A DNA stretch of 64,000 bases, taken from contig OZ038527.1 in the NCBI GenBank assembly GCA_964036665.1, forward strand, positions 24,451,901 through 24,515,900. The letters run 5' to 3'. The notes below the pieces were generated by a model. The model was given only the letters and a program-made list of their open reading frames with translations, was not told where the DNA came from and did not search any database. A program made the position numbers and the translations under genes. This stretch comes from Gordius sp. MW1. Its lineage: Eukaryota; Nematomorpha; Gordioida; Gordea; Gordiidae. Positions 12,354-24,151 of the stretch are shown here, in pieces. Numbering within the stretch: position 1 is the first letter of the stretch; each line of letters starts with the position of its first letter.

Positions 12354-15300
12354 TCAATGTACGGTAGCGGAAATGATATCATCGGTGTGTCCGCATTCCC
12401 CGTTTAGGTGAGGAGGGGAATGAAGTCTGATCGAGGGTAAAAATATGCTGGGACCTTGGCGCTCCTGGCCCGACGATGACACAGCATGAGATTGACCGGG
12501 TATGAGGAGGGATGGTTTAAAATTTACCAATATTTCGTCCGATAAATCGCGTTGCGAATGTTGCGGCTGGTTAACGTGATTTTGGTGGTTGTTATGGCTG
12601 AGGAGTTGTTTTTTGGGCGCGCTTTTCGCGGCTCCCGCTCTCAACTTTCTACGGTCTCTGTGATGCTGTTGTAGCGCTACTATAAATTAAGGACGTCGAG
12701 TTTAGATTAAAATAGAAAGTTAGCTATGAAGGCACATCATAAAAGGTAACTTTTTAAAGGTGTACAATTAATTTACCAAAAATCACGTAGCACCAGTACA
12801 AGCCTCGCTTTACCCTCTAATAGATCCTCATAATTTTGACTATTTTGACACAAGAGCCAAGAAGATTAAAACGAAAAAGATTAGTAATACCATCACGCAC
12901 TCGTAATGCTTCACTCGGGCTAAGTTTGTTTATGTCGCAACCTTGGTAAGTTTATTAGTTGACAAATTGCAGAGGGAATGTAAAATAGCCATTAAACCAA
13001 CCCGATGTAGGGAGTAGTAGAGTTAAACTAAAGCTAGTGAACAATAGCTTAATGTTAACCTTGTTACAAATTACAATTATAATTAATTTACATTTTCCAT
13101 AGCTTTGCATCGTTAGCTAAAATAACATCTAAAAATTAATATACAACATAATTTAATGTTTGAAACTACGGTTGTTTTTAAGATACCTAGCAAGCACTAG
13201 TCCCTTAGTGGGAGCAACTCATCAATTATAATATACCCTTCAAACATATTTCAATCTAACATTTTTAAACCTTTGCCTAGTCAAAAAGACGTTGATTTTT
13301 TATACATCTATAGTATGTAGATATATATTGCTTAAAACCATTATAGCTACACCCGAATATCATAGAAACGTATTTTAATCTAGTATCGTGTCTTACATAT
13401 TTTTTTAAGTATTAGTTGCAATAATAAATTAAACGCAATGGCAAGAATTCCAAAGTAATTCTCCTACTCTCTAAAAAAATTAAAAATAATATAAAACACG
13501 GAGGGGGGGCATTAACTATTTTTTAAGCCTTCCGTCATGGCCGTTGTTCTGGCGTCAGCACCTGGGGACATCGTCGCAATCTTGGCTGTCGTCACGTGAT
13601 CATCTGGCGTCCGATGCTTGTGATGATGTCGGGGTACGTGATGATGTCGAGCCATCACGTGGTCTCCTCCGTCAGCTGTTTCTGGGGCTCTATCGTCGTC
13701 GTCGTCATCTCGGTACACGGGATGATGTCGAAGTCGATGGTGGAGGTGATGACCCATTTCAAGATGGCGACCATCGCCCTCCGCTCCAGTCACGTGATGA
13801 AGGTGGTGATGTTTCTTGGTAGACGTAGTTGGCACCATTGAGGGCTGCGACGTCCCCAAAGCCTACAATATAATGTGAAAAACTTATTTGGAAATTTTTC
13901 TTTAACAATTAACGAAAGAAGAAAACGTCGTTTAAAAGTTCGCTAGTGATATACCAACCTCCCTTGCATAATAGTAAAATTAACAGGTAAACTTTTCCAA
14001 CTAAATGAGATGAAAGTAGGATAAATATATCAAGGGTTTATAAAAAGCCACTCACTTTTCCAAGAATACATTAAAAAACGTTGTGGTTAAAGATTAAAAA
14101 TATTCGATAAAATTAATATTTATAATAAACCATGTAAGAGCAATAAAAATGTTAAGGCCAATAAATGGGAATTACAATTTTTTTGGCGTTCCAATCGAAG
14201 AGGGTGTCATAGTTGTAGCCTTTAAATTGGAGCAAAGTTCTAAACAGTTGTTGCAAGTATTCGTAATTGGGAATCGATTGAAAACCGAGTTTGGCGCAGT
14301 AATTGAGATACTTGAAAAATTCATCTGTAAAAGCGTTTGTGTAATAAATTGATTAAAAATGCTTTCACGAATTTTAGTAATATTGACCTAATTTGTTTTT
14401 AAAGGTGCGACTAAATGATATTTTGACTTTTGATTTTATTCATTCCAATATGCCTAGACCCTCGATGCCTCAAAACAGTGCCGTTTGAGTAATTTCATAT
14501 TTTAAATTTATAATTTTATTTTGTGTAAAAAAGGGGTTAATGGTTTTTCAAAAAATCTTGACGCTTTTCCATTTCTAATGCAAAATCTATATAGTACCAA
14601 ATTTAAAATCTGATCAAATTGCTATTTTTTAGACATTGACCAATAATAAAAGACATATTGTTATTTTCCAACTATTCGAATGTTGCTAATCCACATCTTT
14701 AAACTTTTATTACTAAATGGGACAAAGGGACCTACATTTACGATATTTATCGAAAGGCTTTGCAACTTCCGAAACGCAAACTAGCGACAATCTAAACTCA
14801 CATTCACACCACAAAGTACGGTCTAGTTTCATAATTTTCAATACCTAACATAAGTTTTTTTGTTACTTCATTAAAGTGTTTTATTATCTAATAATACCTA
14901 ATCATAAGTTTTTTAAAATAAAAAAAGACGATTCACAAAAAAAGAGTAGCATTACTCTTGTTACTATACCAAGCTTAATTTCTTTGAATTCTCAAAAAAA
15001 AATTGCGATACCACGTTAGCTAACACTTACCGGGATGCCCTTTGCATAGATCGGACAAGTCGGTGGACATCTTTTTCTCCATAATTTTTTCGTACTTTTG
15101 CCGTTTGGTGGCAGCCTTGAGGCCTTGCCAGGGCAGAGAGCCCCGCAAAAAATAGAGTAGCACATAGCCCAACGATTCCATATCGTCTCTCCGGCTTTGT
15201 TCTACCCATAGAATTAAGGAGGAATGAAGGAATTTTAACAGATGATTTGCACGTAAAAAATAACAAGGATTTAAAGAGGGCAAAAAATTCGAGAACATTT

Positions 15301-18300
15301 TTTACCAACTGGGGGCGAGAGTGCAGTGGCTAAATAAGTTGATAAAGCCCCCTCCTTATTGGAATTGTTCTTATTAAAGGATTTAGTGACGAGAGAATTA
15401 CTAAAGGTATAATCACCGTATTGACACAACTACAATGTTAGCATAGTTTTGTGCAATATTTTAAAACGATACCTAGAGCTTTGCACGGGCCCCCCGAAGC
15501 CAGACCCGGCCCGAGAACGTTTTAGACCAGGCTAGAGCAAAATTTAAAAACTAAATCGGGTTCTTTGCCTAAAAGTTTAAATTATAAAAATAAGGACGGG
15601 CTCGGGTCGGGTCAAAAAGAAAAAGCATTTCGAGCTAGGGTCGGGCAAATTAAAAAATAAAATGTCCGGCTCTGGCCGAATAAAATTTATTTTGCAGGGC
15701 TCTAGATCCTTAATATCACGCAAAAAAATCTCAATTGCCTCAAGTCAAGACTCCCAATTTTCAAAAGGGCTTTTTGCATTGTAAAATTGTAGCATACATA
15801 CTACGAGGACAAATTAAATTTTTTCCATACTATTTATGAATAAGCAAATTATCCAAATTCGTCTCACGTCTAATATTTTTGAAACTAAGAGTTTTTACTT
15901 ACCTATACCCCGATGGGTATTTATGCTAGCGTATCTCGCTGTCCCCGTGAGATTTTTGTCGTCGCGATAGGGAATATGTTTGCCTTTGGAGTCTCGAAAG
16001 CGCTTAGCCAACCCAAAATCTATGACGTGTACTAGGTGGCCTTGTTTACCCAAGCCCATGAGGAAATTGTCGGGCTTGAGGTCGCGATGAATGAAGCCTT
16101 TGCCGTGGATGAAGGCTATACGGGTCAGCTGTGTTGGATACCGTTTGCATTTTTAACATTTTTATATTTACATATATAGATGTAAAGTAGTGTTGTAAAA
16201 ATGGCTGGATTTTGTTACAACACTAATATAAAGTCAGACCAAAGGGGTCAAATGTAATTTGGCTTTAGAAATTTTGTTTTATTCAATTACCATGAAGTAA
16301 TTCTCTACTTAGTTCAGACACGAAAGGGACAAAGTTTGAAGATAACGGAAATATACATATATAAAAAAATTCTTTTTCCAGTTTTTTATATTTTTGAGTT
16401 GGTGGAGAGCCGAGTTTTTAAGAATTTTATTGATAAGGAAACACGTTTGAATTTATAAAATTAGAGATGAGCGTTAGTCAAAAATTTTCGTTTGTCATAG
16501 AACCACTTAATGAATTGATTTAGAGATAAGGAAACGAGCATTCTCGACCATGTCTGGCTTTTAAAAGTTTATTAAGAGAAAAAATTAACATACGGTTGGG
16601 TTTTGTGTGGTCGGCCTTTGATTCAACTAAGACTAACGAACGCTTCTGGTCTGTTTTTCAAATTTCGACTAAGTTTAGGGGTCGACTAAGAAAATGGACC
16701 AAAAAACCGGTGGTCGGGTTACGTTTAGTCGACTAAAAGCAAAGGGCGGCTAAACAAAACCCAGGTCTTTTTACAAGTATGTATAAACCAATATCGAGCA
16801 TTTTTTCACAGCTATGAGATCGGGATGGTTCTACTAAACGTAAAGAGAGAGACGAGAATGTTCAATATACTTGCAACAAATGCTAAGTTGGTAACAAAGT
16901 TTTGCATTTATTCAAATAAAAAAAGAAGAAGTTTTCAATATAAAACCGCCAATAAATACTACATTTAGAGTCAGAGAGCGACAACCCTGGTCAAAAAGGC
17001 CTATTTAAAACCGGCAAGGATATAATATTATAACAAAAAAGTTATTCTTATTCGCGTCCAAAATGTTTATAACGTTAGGGGAATAACATTAATCGCCAAT
17101 TTAAAGACATGCTTTTTTTTATTTCAGCATACTTAGCTAAAGCCACGCATAAAAAAAACTAATGCGCGCGTGGAATTAGAATGTGGATACTTTGAGAATT
17201 AAAGCGTCTTACAGAACCTATACTTTTGGCTTCTTTAAATAAAGTAATCCAAGTTGTATGCCATTGCACATACCCTGGGCTTAATCAGGATTGAATTAGA
17301 GGGTGGGGCAATAATGCTTTAGGGAGGGGCAACATCATACGTTTTCAAAATTTAAGCTTTATTTATATTAAATTTTAAGGAATTTTTAGGTTTAGAGGGG
17401 GGGGGGGCAGCCGCCCCTCCCTGCCTCCCCTGGCTCGCCCATGGCCGATTCTATTTCTATCACGTATAGGTGGTGGGGCTTCAAGACATCTATTTAATTA
17501 GCCGATGGAAGGGGGGGGGAGCATGAAGGTACAAAATTCAATGCCAACATAAGTAACGACCAATACGGACAATGCCTTGAAAATCGATAAGTTTGATTCG
17601 GTGTAAATCTAATATCTAAGCCATAAAATACACATATAACCATCCCACTTTCTTTGTTACGCTAAAAAATGACCGTTTCCCAAAGACTTCTCACTCAAAC
17701 CAATTTTCATCAAGTTTTTTTTATCATCCGATAAAATACGACTCAATGCAAACTTACAATAAAAATTTCAATATTGAATTATATTGGCTAAATAATGGTT
17801 GAAGCATTATGCAAAAACATGCAAGGTCAATTTAAAAAAGCTGGTTTTCATATCAGTGAAAATCGATCGACTTAAAGACTAAAATGGCCAAAAAAAAGAG
17901 ATTGTATATAATATTAAGGCAAAATTAAAAGTCAGGGCGGAGGGGATTTTTTATCAACTAGAGACCTTAACGGGTGACCCGAAACCCGGTCGGGTCGGGT
18001 TTTGTTTAAAATGCTTTCGGGTCGGGTTCGGGTTGAAAAAATGGCTTTGCAGTGTAGCGTGAACACTCCTTACGAGGTATCATTAGGGAAAATGCTAGAA
18101 TTCAAGTTAAGGCTAAATAAATAATCACTAAACTCAAATACAAATCAGGAGGTTGGGGGGGGGGGGACTCAAGCAAAAAAATTTGATTTTTAAAAACATA
18201 CTCTCAACTTAGAAGAGCGTAAAAATAGTTTAAAACATTAAAAAATCATCTAAAACATTTCAGGCATGTCGGAGCACAGCGGGGTCCAAATGACCCCAGG

Positions 18301-18707
18301 ACTACTCCTTACCCACTTGAAAACACTAGTTAGAAGAATCGTCAAATGCAGGCTCGAAAACGAATTTTGTTTTTTCTCATTTAAAGTTAGAATTCAGATA
18401 ACGTATCAGAGTGTACAAGTGATGTAAAAACGACTCGGTCTAACACCAACAGTCAACACGTCTGCCATTCAAATTTCGACTAAGCCTAGTGGTCGACTAA
18501 GAAAAATAGACCAAAACAAAATCGAGCCGTTCGTTCAATACTAGCGTGTACTACTTACAAGCTGGTCGGCCAAGAGAAGGACAGTTTTGAGGGAAAATTT
18601 TCTTGAGCAAAAATTGAAGAGATCTTCTAAGCTAGGGCCGAGCAGCTCGAGTACCATGGTATTGTATTCACCCTCTCGACCGCACCAATACACTGTAGGG
18701 ATACCCG
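12354..18707 (-). CDS. Casein kinase 1 family protein kinase, N-lobe not found
   Basis: Ser/Thr kinase of the CK1 family. Minus-strand exons in transcription order: 18707-18559, 16128-15903, 15201-15031, 14324-14176, 13862-13562, 12679-12354; phases agree, giving about 439 residues from GIPTVYWCG onward. Motifs: [20 protein letters not shown], catalytic [72 protein letters not shown], then a kinase-end FDWNAKK. All catalytic residues in this part are intact. The tail is unusual: exon 5 is His-rich with a run of six Asp, and exon 6 begins [13 protein letters not shown] and ends [10 protein letters not shown] before TGA. The glycine loop and VAIK lysine exons were not found between 18708 and about 24500. 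The paralogue (alpha, delta/epsilon or other) is not resolved. Confidence 0.88.
15474..15704. mobile_element. CGGGT-rich element with inverted ends
   Basis: Left end TAGAGCTTTGCACGGG and right end (complement) TAGAGCCCTGCAAAAT form imperfect terminal repeats. The interior is dominated by GGGTCGGGT/GCCCGAC motifs. Similar CGGGT-rich remnants lie at 17955-18050, 19620-19650 and 29870-29945. Probably a non-autonomous hAT-like element inside the CK1 intron; no clean target duplication. Confidence 0.45.
16188..16225. mobile_element. Family A, 38-bp internally deleted copy A3
   Basis: Only the two terminal repeats remain (TAGTGTTGTAAAAATGGCTG joined to TGTTACAACACTA). Flanks ATGTAAAG (16180-16187) and ATATAAAG (16226-16233) match at 7 of 8 positions, so the ends are genuine. 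Confidence 0.78.
16588..16776. mobile_element. Family A, end-eroded copy A4
   Basis: Interior closely follows family A (GTCGACTAAG..., GGTCGGCC, CAAAACCCAG near the right end), but both outermost TAGTGTTG ends are lost. Lies in a CK1 intron. Confidence 0.6.
17273..17443. mobile_element. Family B, diverged copy B5
   Basis: CCCTGGGCTTAATCAGG at the left and CCCTGGCTCGCCCATG at the right with G- and C-runs inside. No matching flank. In a CK1 intron. Confidence 0.55.
18418..18543. mobile_element. Family A, diverged copy A5
   Basis: AGTGATGTAAAAACGACTCG at the left, GGTCGACTAAGAAAAATAGA inside, CGAGCCGTTCGTTCAATACTA at the right. It ends about 15 bp from the CK1 exon border at 18559 (downstream side of that exon). 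Confidence 0.55.
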
Positions 18708-19874
18708 CTATAAATGATCAAATCAAAATGGAAAAATAATAAAATTTATTTTTTCTACCGCATGATAACAAAAGAAAGTAAACAATTAACCAAAAAATAA
18801 GGTTAAAAATTAATATTGTCCGTTTACTTCATATTTCAAACGTTATCGGATTGATAGAAAAAACGCCCTTTTGGGTTATAATAACAAATAGGTTAAAAAA
18901 AATGATTTTATTGTAGCGAATGCTGACTAAATCATAAATAACAATTTTTAGGTTTTTAAATAAATTTATACGAATAATGACTGAATAATTCAATGCTAAT
19001 AAAATAAATTATATTCGCTTTAAACAAAAATATATTTTTTTAAAAGTTTTACATATGAAATTACACTTTTTGGGGACACAAATTAAATAAGCTAAAATAT
19101 TCGATAAAACATACGCAAGTTGCTTTTTACAACCCACCAGTCTCCAATTTTAAGGCTGCCCAACCAGTCCCTATTTCATACTTTGTTTTGAAAAAAATTT
19201 AACCCAAAAATTAAACTTAAAAGATAAAGAAAACCCGTATTTAAATCTAAACAACATAATCTAGGCCAGATTAATATTAATGGTTATTATTTCCATTTAG
19301 AGTAAAAAAAACTTTAAAATTTATAAGAAAAATAGTCCAAAAGGCACCACGGATTTACATTATGGGCTGTTAAAAAGCGCCACGCTTATAAAGAAAGAAA
19401 CAAATGAATAAATTGTCTTACTGCGTAGCTCTCTGGCTAGATTTAACTCGTCTAAAACGAGCCCAAGGCTATGTAACCAAAATAGTTTTTTTTTTCTAAA
19501 TTAAATTTGTTACTTTTTGTCATACACACTATATGCCCAGGCGTTGGAGACATTTATTTATGAGGAGAGCTAATTTGCAATTTACTCGTATCATCAATAG
19601 TTTTAAAATAATATAATTTGAGGTCGAGTCGGGTTCGGGTTTATTCTACACTTTTTTGCCACACTTATTCAAAAAATTGTTTAGAAAACCAAATTTTAAT
19701 GATTTCAGTACTGCGGTTTTAACATGCAACAGAAGTTAGAATTTAATACTTTTTATAATCATGACAAGGGTGAGTTTAGATTAAAATTTATATTAACATC
19801 GGAGTCGACGCTAAATTAGGATTTACAATTTACATTTCGAAAAATGACCGAAAATGGGACTCGACGTAGAGTTT

Positions 19875-20064
19875 TGTTAAATTGCTAACTTTCTCCAAAC
19901 TCCAGACGCGAGCACGCACACTGAGTTGCTTAATATGCGCGTTAGCACAAAATGTGCTCGCTGTTCGGTGCACTAGGCAGAACAGTAGCATATAAAAATG
20001 CTCGAGGGCCGAGCAGAAACTCGAGCAGATGTTAGCTGGAGTTGAAGAAAGTTAGCAATTTAAC
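19875..20064. mobile_element. Family D MITE, copy D1
   Basis: A 190-bp element with about 30-bp imperfect inverted ends: GTTAAATTGCTAACTTTCTC at the left and the complement of GTTAAATTGCTAACTTTCTT at the right, both running into CAACTCCAG-like sequence. The interior (GAGCACGCACACTGAGTTG, TCGGTGCACTAGGCAGA) also occurs at 57330-57560. Confidence 0.7.
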
Positions 20065-20456
20065 AACTCTTCTCAATTCATCTTCAAGGTGTTCGATATG
20101 AGTCAAAATAAAATTTAACCCGAATAAGTGTCCACGGCAATTATAAAAAAATTACAAATTGGACAGGACAAATTGGACAGGACAGAGGACTTAAAGTGGC
20201 CCATAAATTGCATAGCGCCTAAAATTTTACAATAATCTAACTGGCACCTCCTACCCATTGCAAATCACTTGTAAGGTTTCAAGCATAATTTACGAGTGAC
20301 ATTGTTAGATGATTTCGAGATGTTTAAACATTAGAAATTAATTAAAAACGCCTAAATTTAAACAATTTATCCATTTGAATGACCAAAATAGTTGGCTCAA
20401 ATGACACAAGGGGACAATAAATTATCGAATAAATAAGTATACTTCAGAACGGAAGT

Positions 20457-20661
20457 TACTGTTGTAAATTGGGTTTTGTTTAGTCGACCTATGGTTTATT
20501 CGACTAAACAAAACAGACCTACCAAATATTTTTTGGTCTGTTTTCCTGATTCGACCTCTAGGATTAGTCGAAATTTGAAAAACTGACCAGTGTCGAGTCG
20601 ATTGCTAGTCTTGTTAAACCAAAGGTTAACAAAACAATACTCAGCCGTTTTTACAACACTA
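20457..20661. mobile_element. Family A hAT-like MITE, copy A6
   Basis: A 205-bp copy with TACTGTTGTAAATTGGGTTT and the complement of TAGTGTTGTAAAAACGGCTG at its ends; GTCGACC, TTCGACTAAAC and TTTGGTCTG blocks inside. Flanks do not match. Confidence 0.72.
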
Positions 20662-21369
20662 CACTCAACTTATCAGCCTGACACGACACGACAGGAGTTA
20701 CAAATCTATGATTTATTACAAACACGGTGCAATTTTAGCAAAATGATAACCCTAATGATATCTGAATTCGAACTATGGTTTAAGCCCGAAGCCTGGCCGG
20801 GCTTGGAAGTAATATAATTAAGTGAAGATTACACAAATTTCCCAAATCCAATCATCTTCTTCCTCCACTCTACATTTATTACAATAAGCTAAAAGTCCTT
20901 AAAAGGATTAAGTAAATCCAAGTATGGAAGGGGGAGCTTAAAGTTAATAAAAAAATCAATGAGCCTAACATACCTACCTATTGAATATTGCTGCAAATAT
21001 ATTTTTTTTTATTAAAATTCAGGGTAAAAAACAAAGACAAAAAAATTAAATCTAGTTGTTCCCAGGGCCGTTCCAATACAATTGGCTATCTCATAATTAA
21101 TTTTTGTAAAGTCCGTTGAGGCGCTTAACTGGACACTGCTTACCATCGCCATAATACAGTATGATTTCTAAACTGTCCAGTTAAAGTTTGTGACTTTTAA
21201 GATGGGATCGATTTGCAAAAAAAAATCAATTAAATAACATGTTACCACAAAATATACCTTAAAACAATTAGAGATCAGTATTAACAATTTTAACCTAAAA
21301 TTTGGTAAATCCAGCAGACCTTTTTGGGAAGTAAGATTTTTCGGCTCCCCCTTCACTCATATAATTGAC

Positions 21370-21534
21370 TAATGTTGCAAAAACGGCTGGGTATTGTTTG
21401 GTCGACCTCCGGCTTAGTCAATTAAACATAAACAAACCAAGGGTTTGGCAAAAAAAGCTTTGGCCTGATTATGCGACTAAGAACTATAAACCAAAAAGTC
21501 GACCGAACAAAACTCAGCCGTTTTTACAACACTA
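21370..21534. mobile_element. Family A hAT-like MITE, copy A7
   Basis: A 165-bp copy with ends TAATGTTGCAAAAACGGCTG and complement of TAGTGTTGTAAAAACGGCTG. Flanks TAATTGAC (21362-21369) and TGATTAAC (21535-21542) agree at 6 of 8 positions. Confidence 0.78.
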
Positions 21535-22090
21535 TGATTAACTACAATACAAATCACTTGATATGCCAATGTAATTTTCAAAAAAAATGCAAAAATAATT
21601 CTTTTACTCGTTTCACAAGCAACAAAACCCAATTTATCGACCACATTTTGGCCGAGTGGCCTAAAATCTTTAGGAAAGCTGAAATACCACGCGAGAACAA
21701 CGGAAAGCTTGAAAGGAGAAATTAACAGCTGTGGCGAATGGTGCTTAAATCACGTCCGGGCGAAGGCCAATTTATAAGAAAGCTCAAAATTAAATGCGAT
21801 TTTGTGAAATAAAACGACAATTTTTGGCCTTTTTAAAAATGTAAAATAAAGTTTTCGCATAATAATTCAATGTAAAAAGTATACACAAAAACAATATAAT
21901 AAATTATTTTAAAAAGAAAATTGAGCCGTTACATTTACAACAATACAAAAAAAATTTAAAAAATAAAAAAGTTACAATAAATCGCTTAGTTGACTAGAAT
22001 TTAAATACGACACCCGAAGGGGCCATCTCAATTAATAGAATTGTAAACTTCGTTATCAAGAATTTTGTCCAACAGTGGTAAGGTTGTATT

Positions 22091-22269
22091 CATGGGCGTA
22101 GCCAAGGGGGGGGGGATAGCAGGGAGGGGCCGCTGCCCCCCTCTAAATCCAAAATTTTGTTAAAATTTATTAAAATTATGGCTAAAATTTAAAAAAATGA
22201 TAATTTTGCCCCTCCCTTAATCATTATTACCCCCCCCCCCCTCTAATTCCAATGCTGGCTACGCCCACG
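22091..22269. mobile_element. Family B MITE, copy B6
   Basis: CATGGGCGTAGCCAAGG...GCTGGCTACGCCCACG; flanks GTTGTATT (22083-22090) and GTTGTTTT (22270-22277), 7 of 8 identical. Confidence 0.82.
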
Positions 22270-22527
22270 GTTGTTTTGATAAGTTTCTCCTATCTCGATC
22301 GGGTAGGGGGGGGGCCATGTCTTGATTTATCTTCTTACTTAGTTTTTATAACTTTGTCCACGCTTGCCCTTTCCACGTGACAAGAGGTCGTGCTCTTCCT
22401 CTCCCTTCCCGGGCACCTCCACGTCCCCGATATACTATTCGAGATTTACATCATTCGTCTCCCTCCTTAGTATTTGACCATACCACCATTGCCAATTATA
22501 AATTATCGAGTCCGCTATAGCCTGAAT

Positions 22528-22732
22528 TAATGTTGTTTAAACGGCTGGGTTTTATCTGGACGACCATTGTTTTTAGTCGACTAAACATAAACAGATGCCA
22601 AGCGTTTGACCAAAATCCTTTGTCATGCTTATGCAGCCAAGAAAAATAGACCAAAAAATCTTTGGTCTGTTTGTGTCTAGTTGACTAAAACCAAAGGTCG
22701 ACCAAATGAAACCAAGCCGTTTTTAAAAAATA
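22528..22732. mobile_element. Family A hAT-like MITE, copy A8
   Basis: A 205-bp copy with end TAATGTTGTTTAAACGGCTG and a matching inverted right end. Flanks GCCTGAAT (22520-22527) and GCTTGAAT (22733-22740) agree at 7 of 8 positions. Confidence 0.8.
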
Positions 22733-22856
22733 GCTTGAATACCCATTAGTACCTCTCGGGCAATCATAGTAATTAGATGAATTACTTAATTAGTCAAGTT
22801 TATTTTGTACCACTTTGCCTAAACATAAATAACCGCTATGATGATTTACTTTCAAA

Positions 22857-23033
22857 TTAAGTGCCCATAATTCTGTCTGCCTCTATCTCCCTAATCCAGT
22901 ATTCAAAGTCATTTGAGACATTTTTAATGAATACTCTAATGTCAGCCATATAAACGAGGCCGTAGTCAGAATTAAAACAAGGGGGTAGGCCGACAAATTG
23001 TTGACGAGACGGGAAATGAAAATTCGGATTTTT
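22857..23033 (-). other. Unassigned open segment, possible exon
   Basis: 58 open minus-strand codons ending at TAA, including YGLVYMADIRVFIKNV and FEYWIREIEADRIMGT. Composition is more protein-like than the surrounding AT-rich noise, and an AG dinucleotide precedes the open part. No family recognised; it could be an exon, a transposon fragment, or chance. Confidence 0.22.
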
Positions 23034-24073
23034 CTAAATTTAACCATTTATAAAAAAACGAAATGATAAAACTCTCACATCAATTTTTTAAAACTATCAC
23101 ATTTTCCAATTGAAAAAAAAACTAACTAGTGCAAACTGAAGCCGTAATATGATAGGTTATGCTTGAGCGGTGGTGCGCGCGTTATTTTTAAATTGTTTTT
23201 CCATGATTTTTTTCGCCGATGGAAACCTTGAAGTTTGTTTGCTTTTGCGACAAAATTTTTAAATCGTGATCATCGATTTTTTATCATTTATTGATTGGTT
23301 ATTATTGGCGGTCCCGTCGTAAAAATATTAAAATCGACACTTGCACAATTCAAAATGTCACCCAAAATTGATTTTGAGCATGATGTGCGATTTTAAAGAA
23401 TCATTTCGCATGATAAACAGCAGATATCATTGCTTTAAACTCAGGCATTTTAACAAAAATATGTATAGATTAAAATATTATAAACGTTTTTTTATAGTTG
23501 AAAGTTATTTAAGGCATATACTTTAAATAAGCAATGGTAAATATCATGAATATAAAAATCTTCATATGGTGGACGGGACAAGATATATAATTTTTTCTCA
23601 TGAGGGTCGGCATAAAAATCGCATAGCAAACAATCAATTTAAAAAAATGGGAGATTTAAAAAAATATAACTGAGAAAAGCTTAAAAAATTAAGATAAATC
23701 CTCGCCATTATAAGACTCATCCTTTGTGAAAATATAAACCGTAAGACCCTATAATACCGCAGCACGTACTCAGATGCTATAGAGAACTTAAGACCAATTT
23801 AATAAAAGGCTAATATACATACTAAAAAAACCATAAAAATCAAAAATTAAGAAATTGACCCGGCATTACGTAGAAACAGAAACTACACTCAAAAACCTTA
23901 GGCAAAATTTCGAGTTTTTAAACAAAAAATACACTGAAATATAGGTAAAAATTCGTACTTTTACCAGGGAAGCGAATGAATCATAAAGCTATCTCTCGTC
24001 CGAAAAATTGCAATAAAACATTCAAAACACAAGCCACTTAATCCGGAATTTATAAGGAATTTAAAAAGAATTT

Positions 24074-24151
24074 TCATATGTAAGTGCATATGAGGAAGAC
24101 CAAACAAAACAGGACGAATACCACGAGAACTATCAAAACCTCGATCTCCAT
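24074..24151 (-). CDS. Candidate 25-residue transmembrane micropeptide
   Basis: ATG at 24151 opens a short frame ending TGA at 24074. It encodes an acidic start (MEIEV) followed by an almost uninterrupted hydrophobic helix (LIVLVVFVLFCLVFLI). The local sequence is less AT-rich than its neighbours. Two longer frames overlap: one begins at an ATG near 24391 with MSDDRSQAKK and reaches a GTAATC that could be a splice donor. So this could also be the 5' end of a spliced transcript (perhaps CK1) rather than a micropeptide gene. Confidence 0.25.
   Translation of the reverse strand: MEIEVLIVLVVFVLFCLVFLICTYI

Larger units (their letters stand above)
18708..24073. other. Gene-poor stretch upstream of the visible CK1 exons
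   Basis: AT-rich; probably CK1 intron and/or 5' flank. It contains a family D MITE (19875-20064), family A copies A6-A8, family B copy B6 and an unassigned open segment at 22857-23033. No CK1 glycine-rich loop or ATP-lysine exon recognised. Confidence 0.5.

Noticed and set aside
13544..13841. Plus-strand frames of 80-92 codons
   Set aside because: Antisense shadows of the His/Asp-rich CK1 tail exon, which is in phase with the kinase exons.
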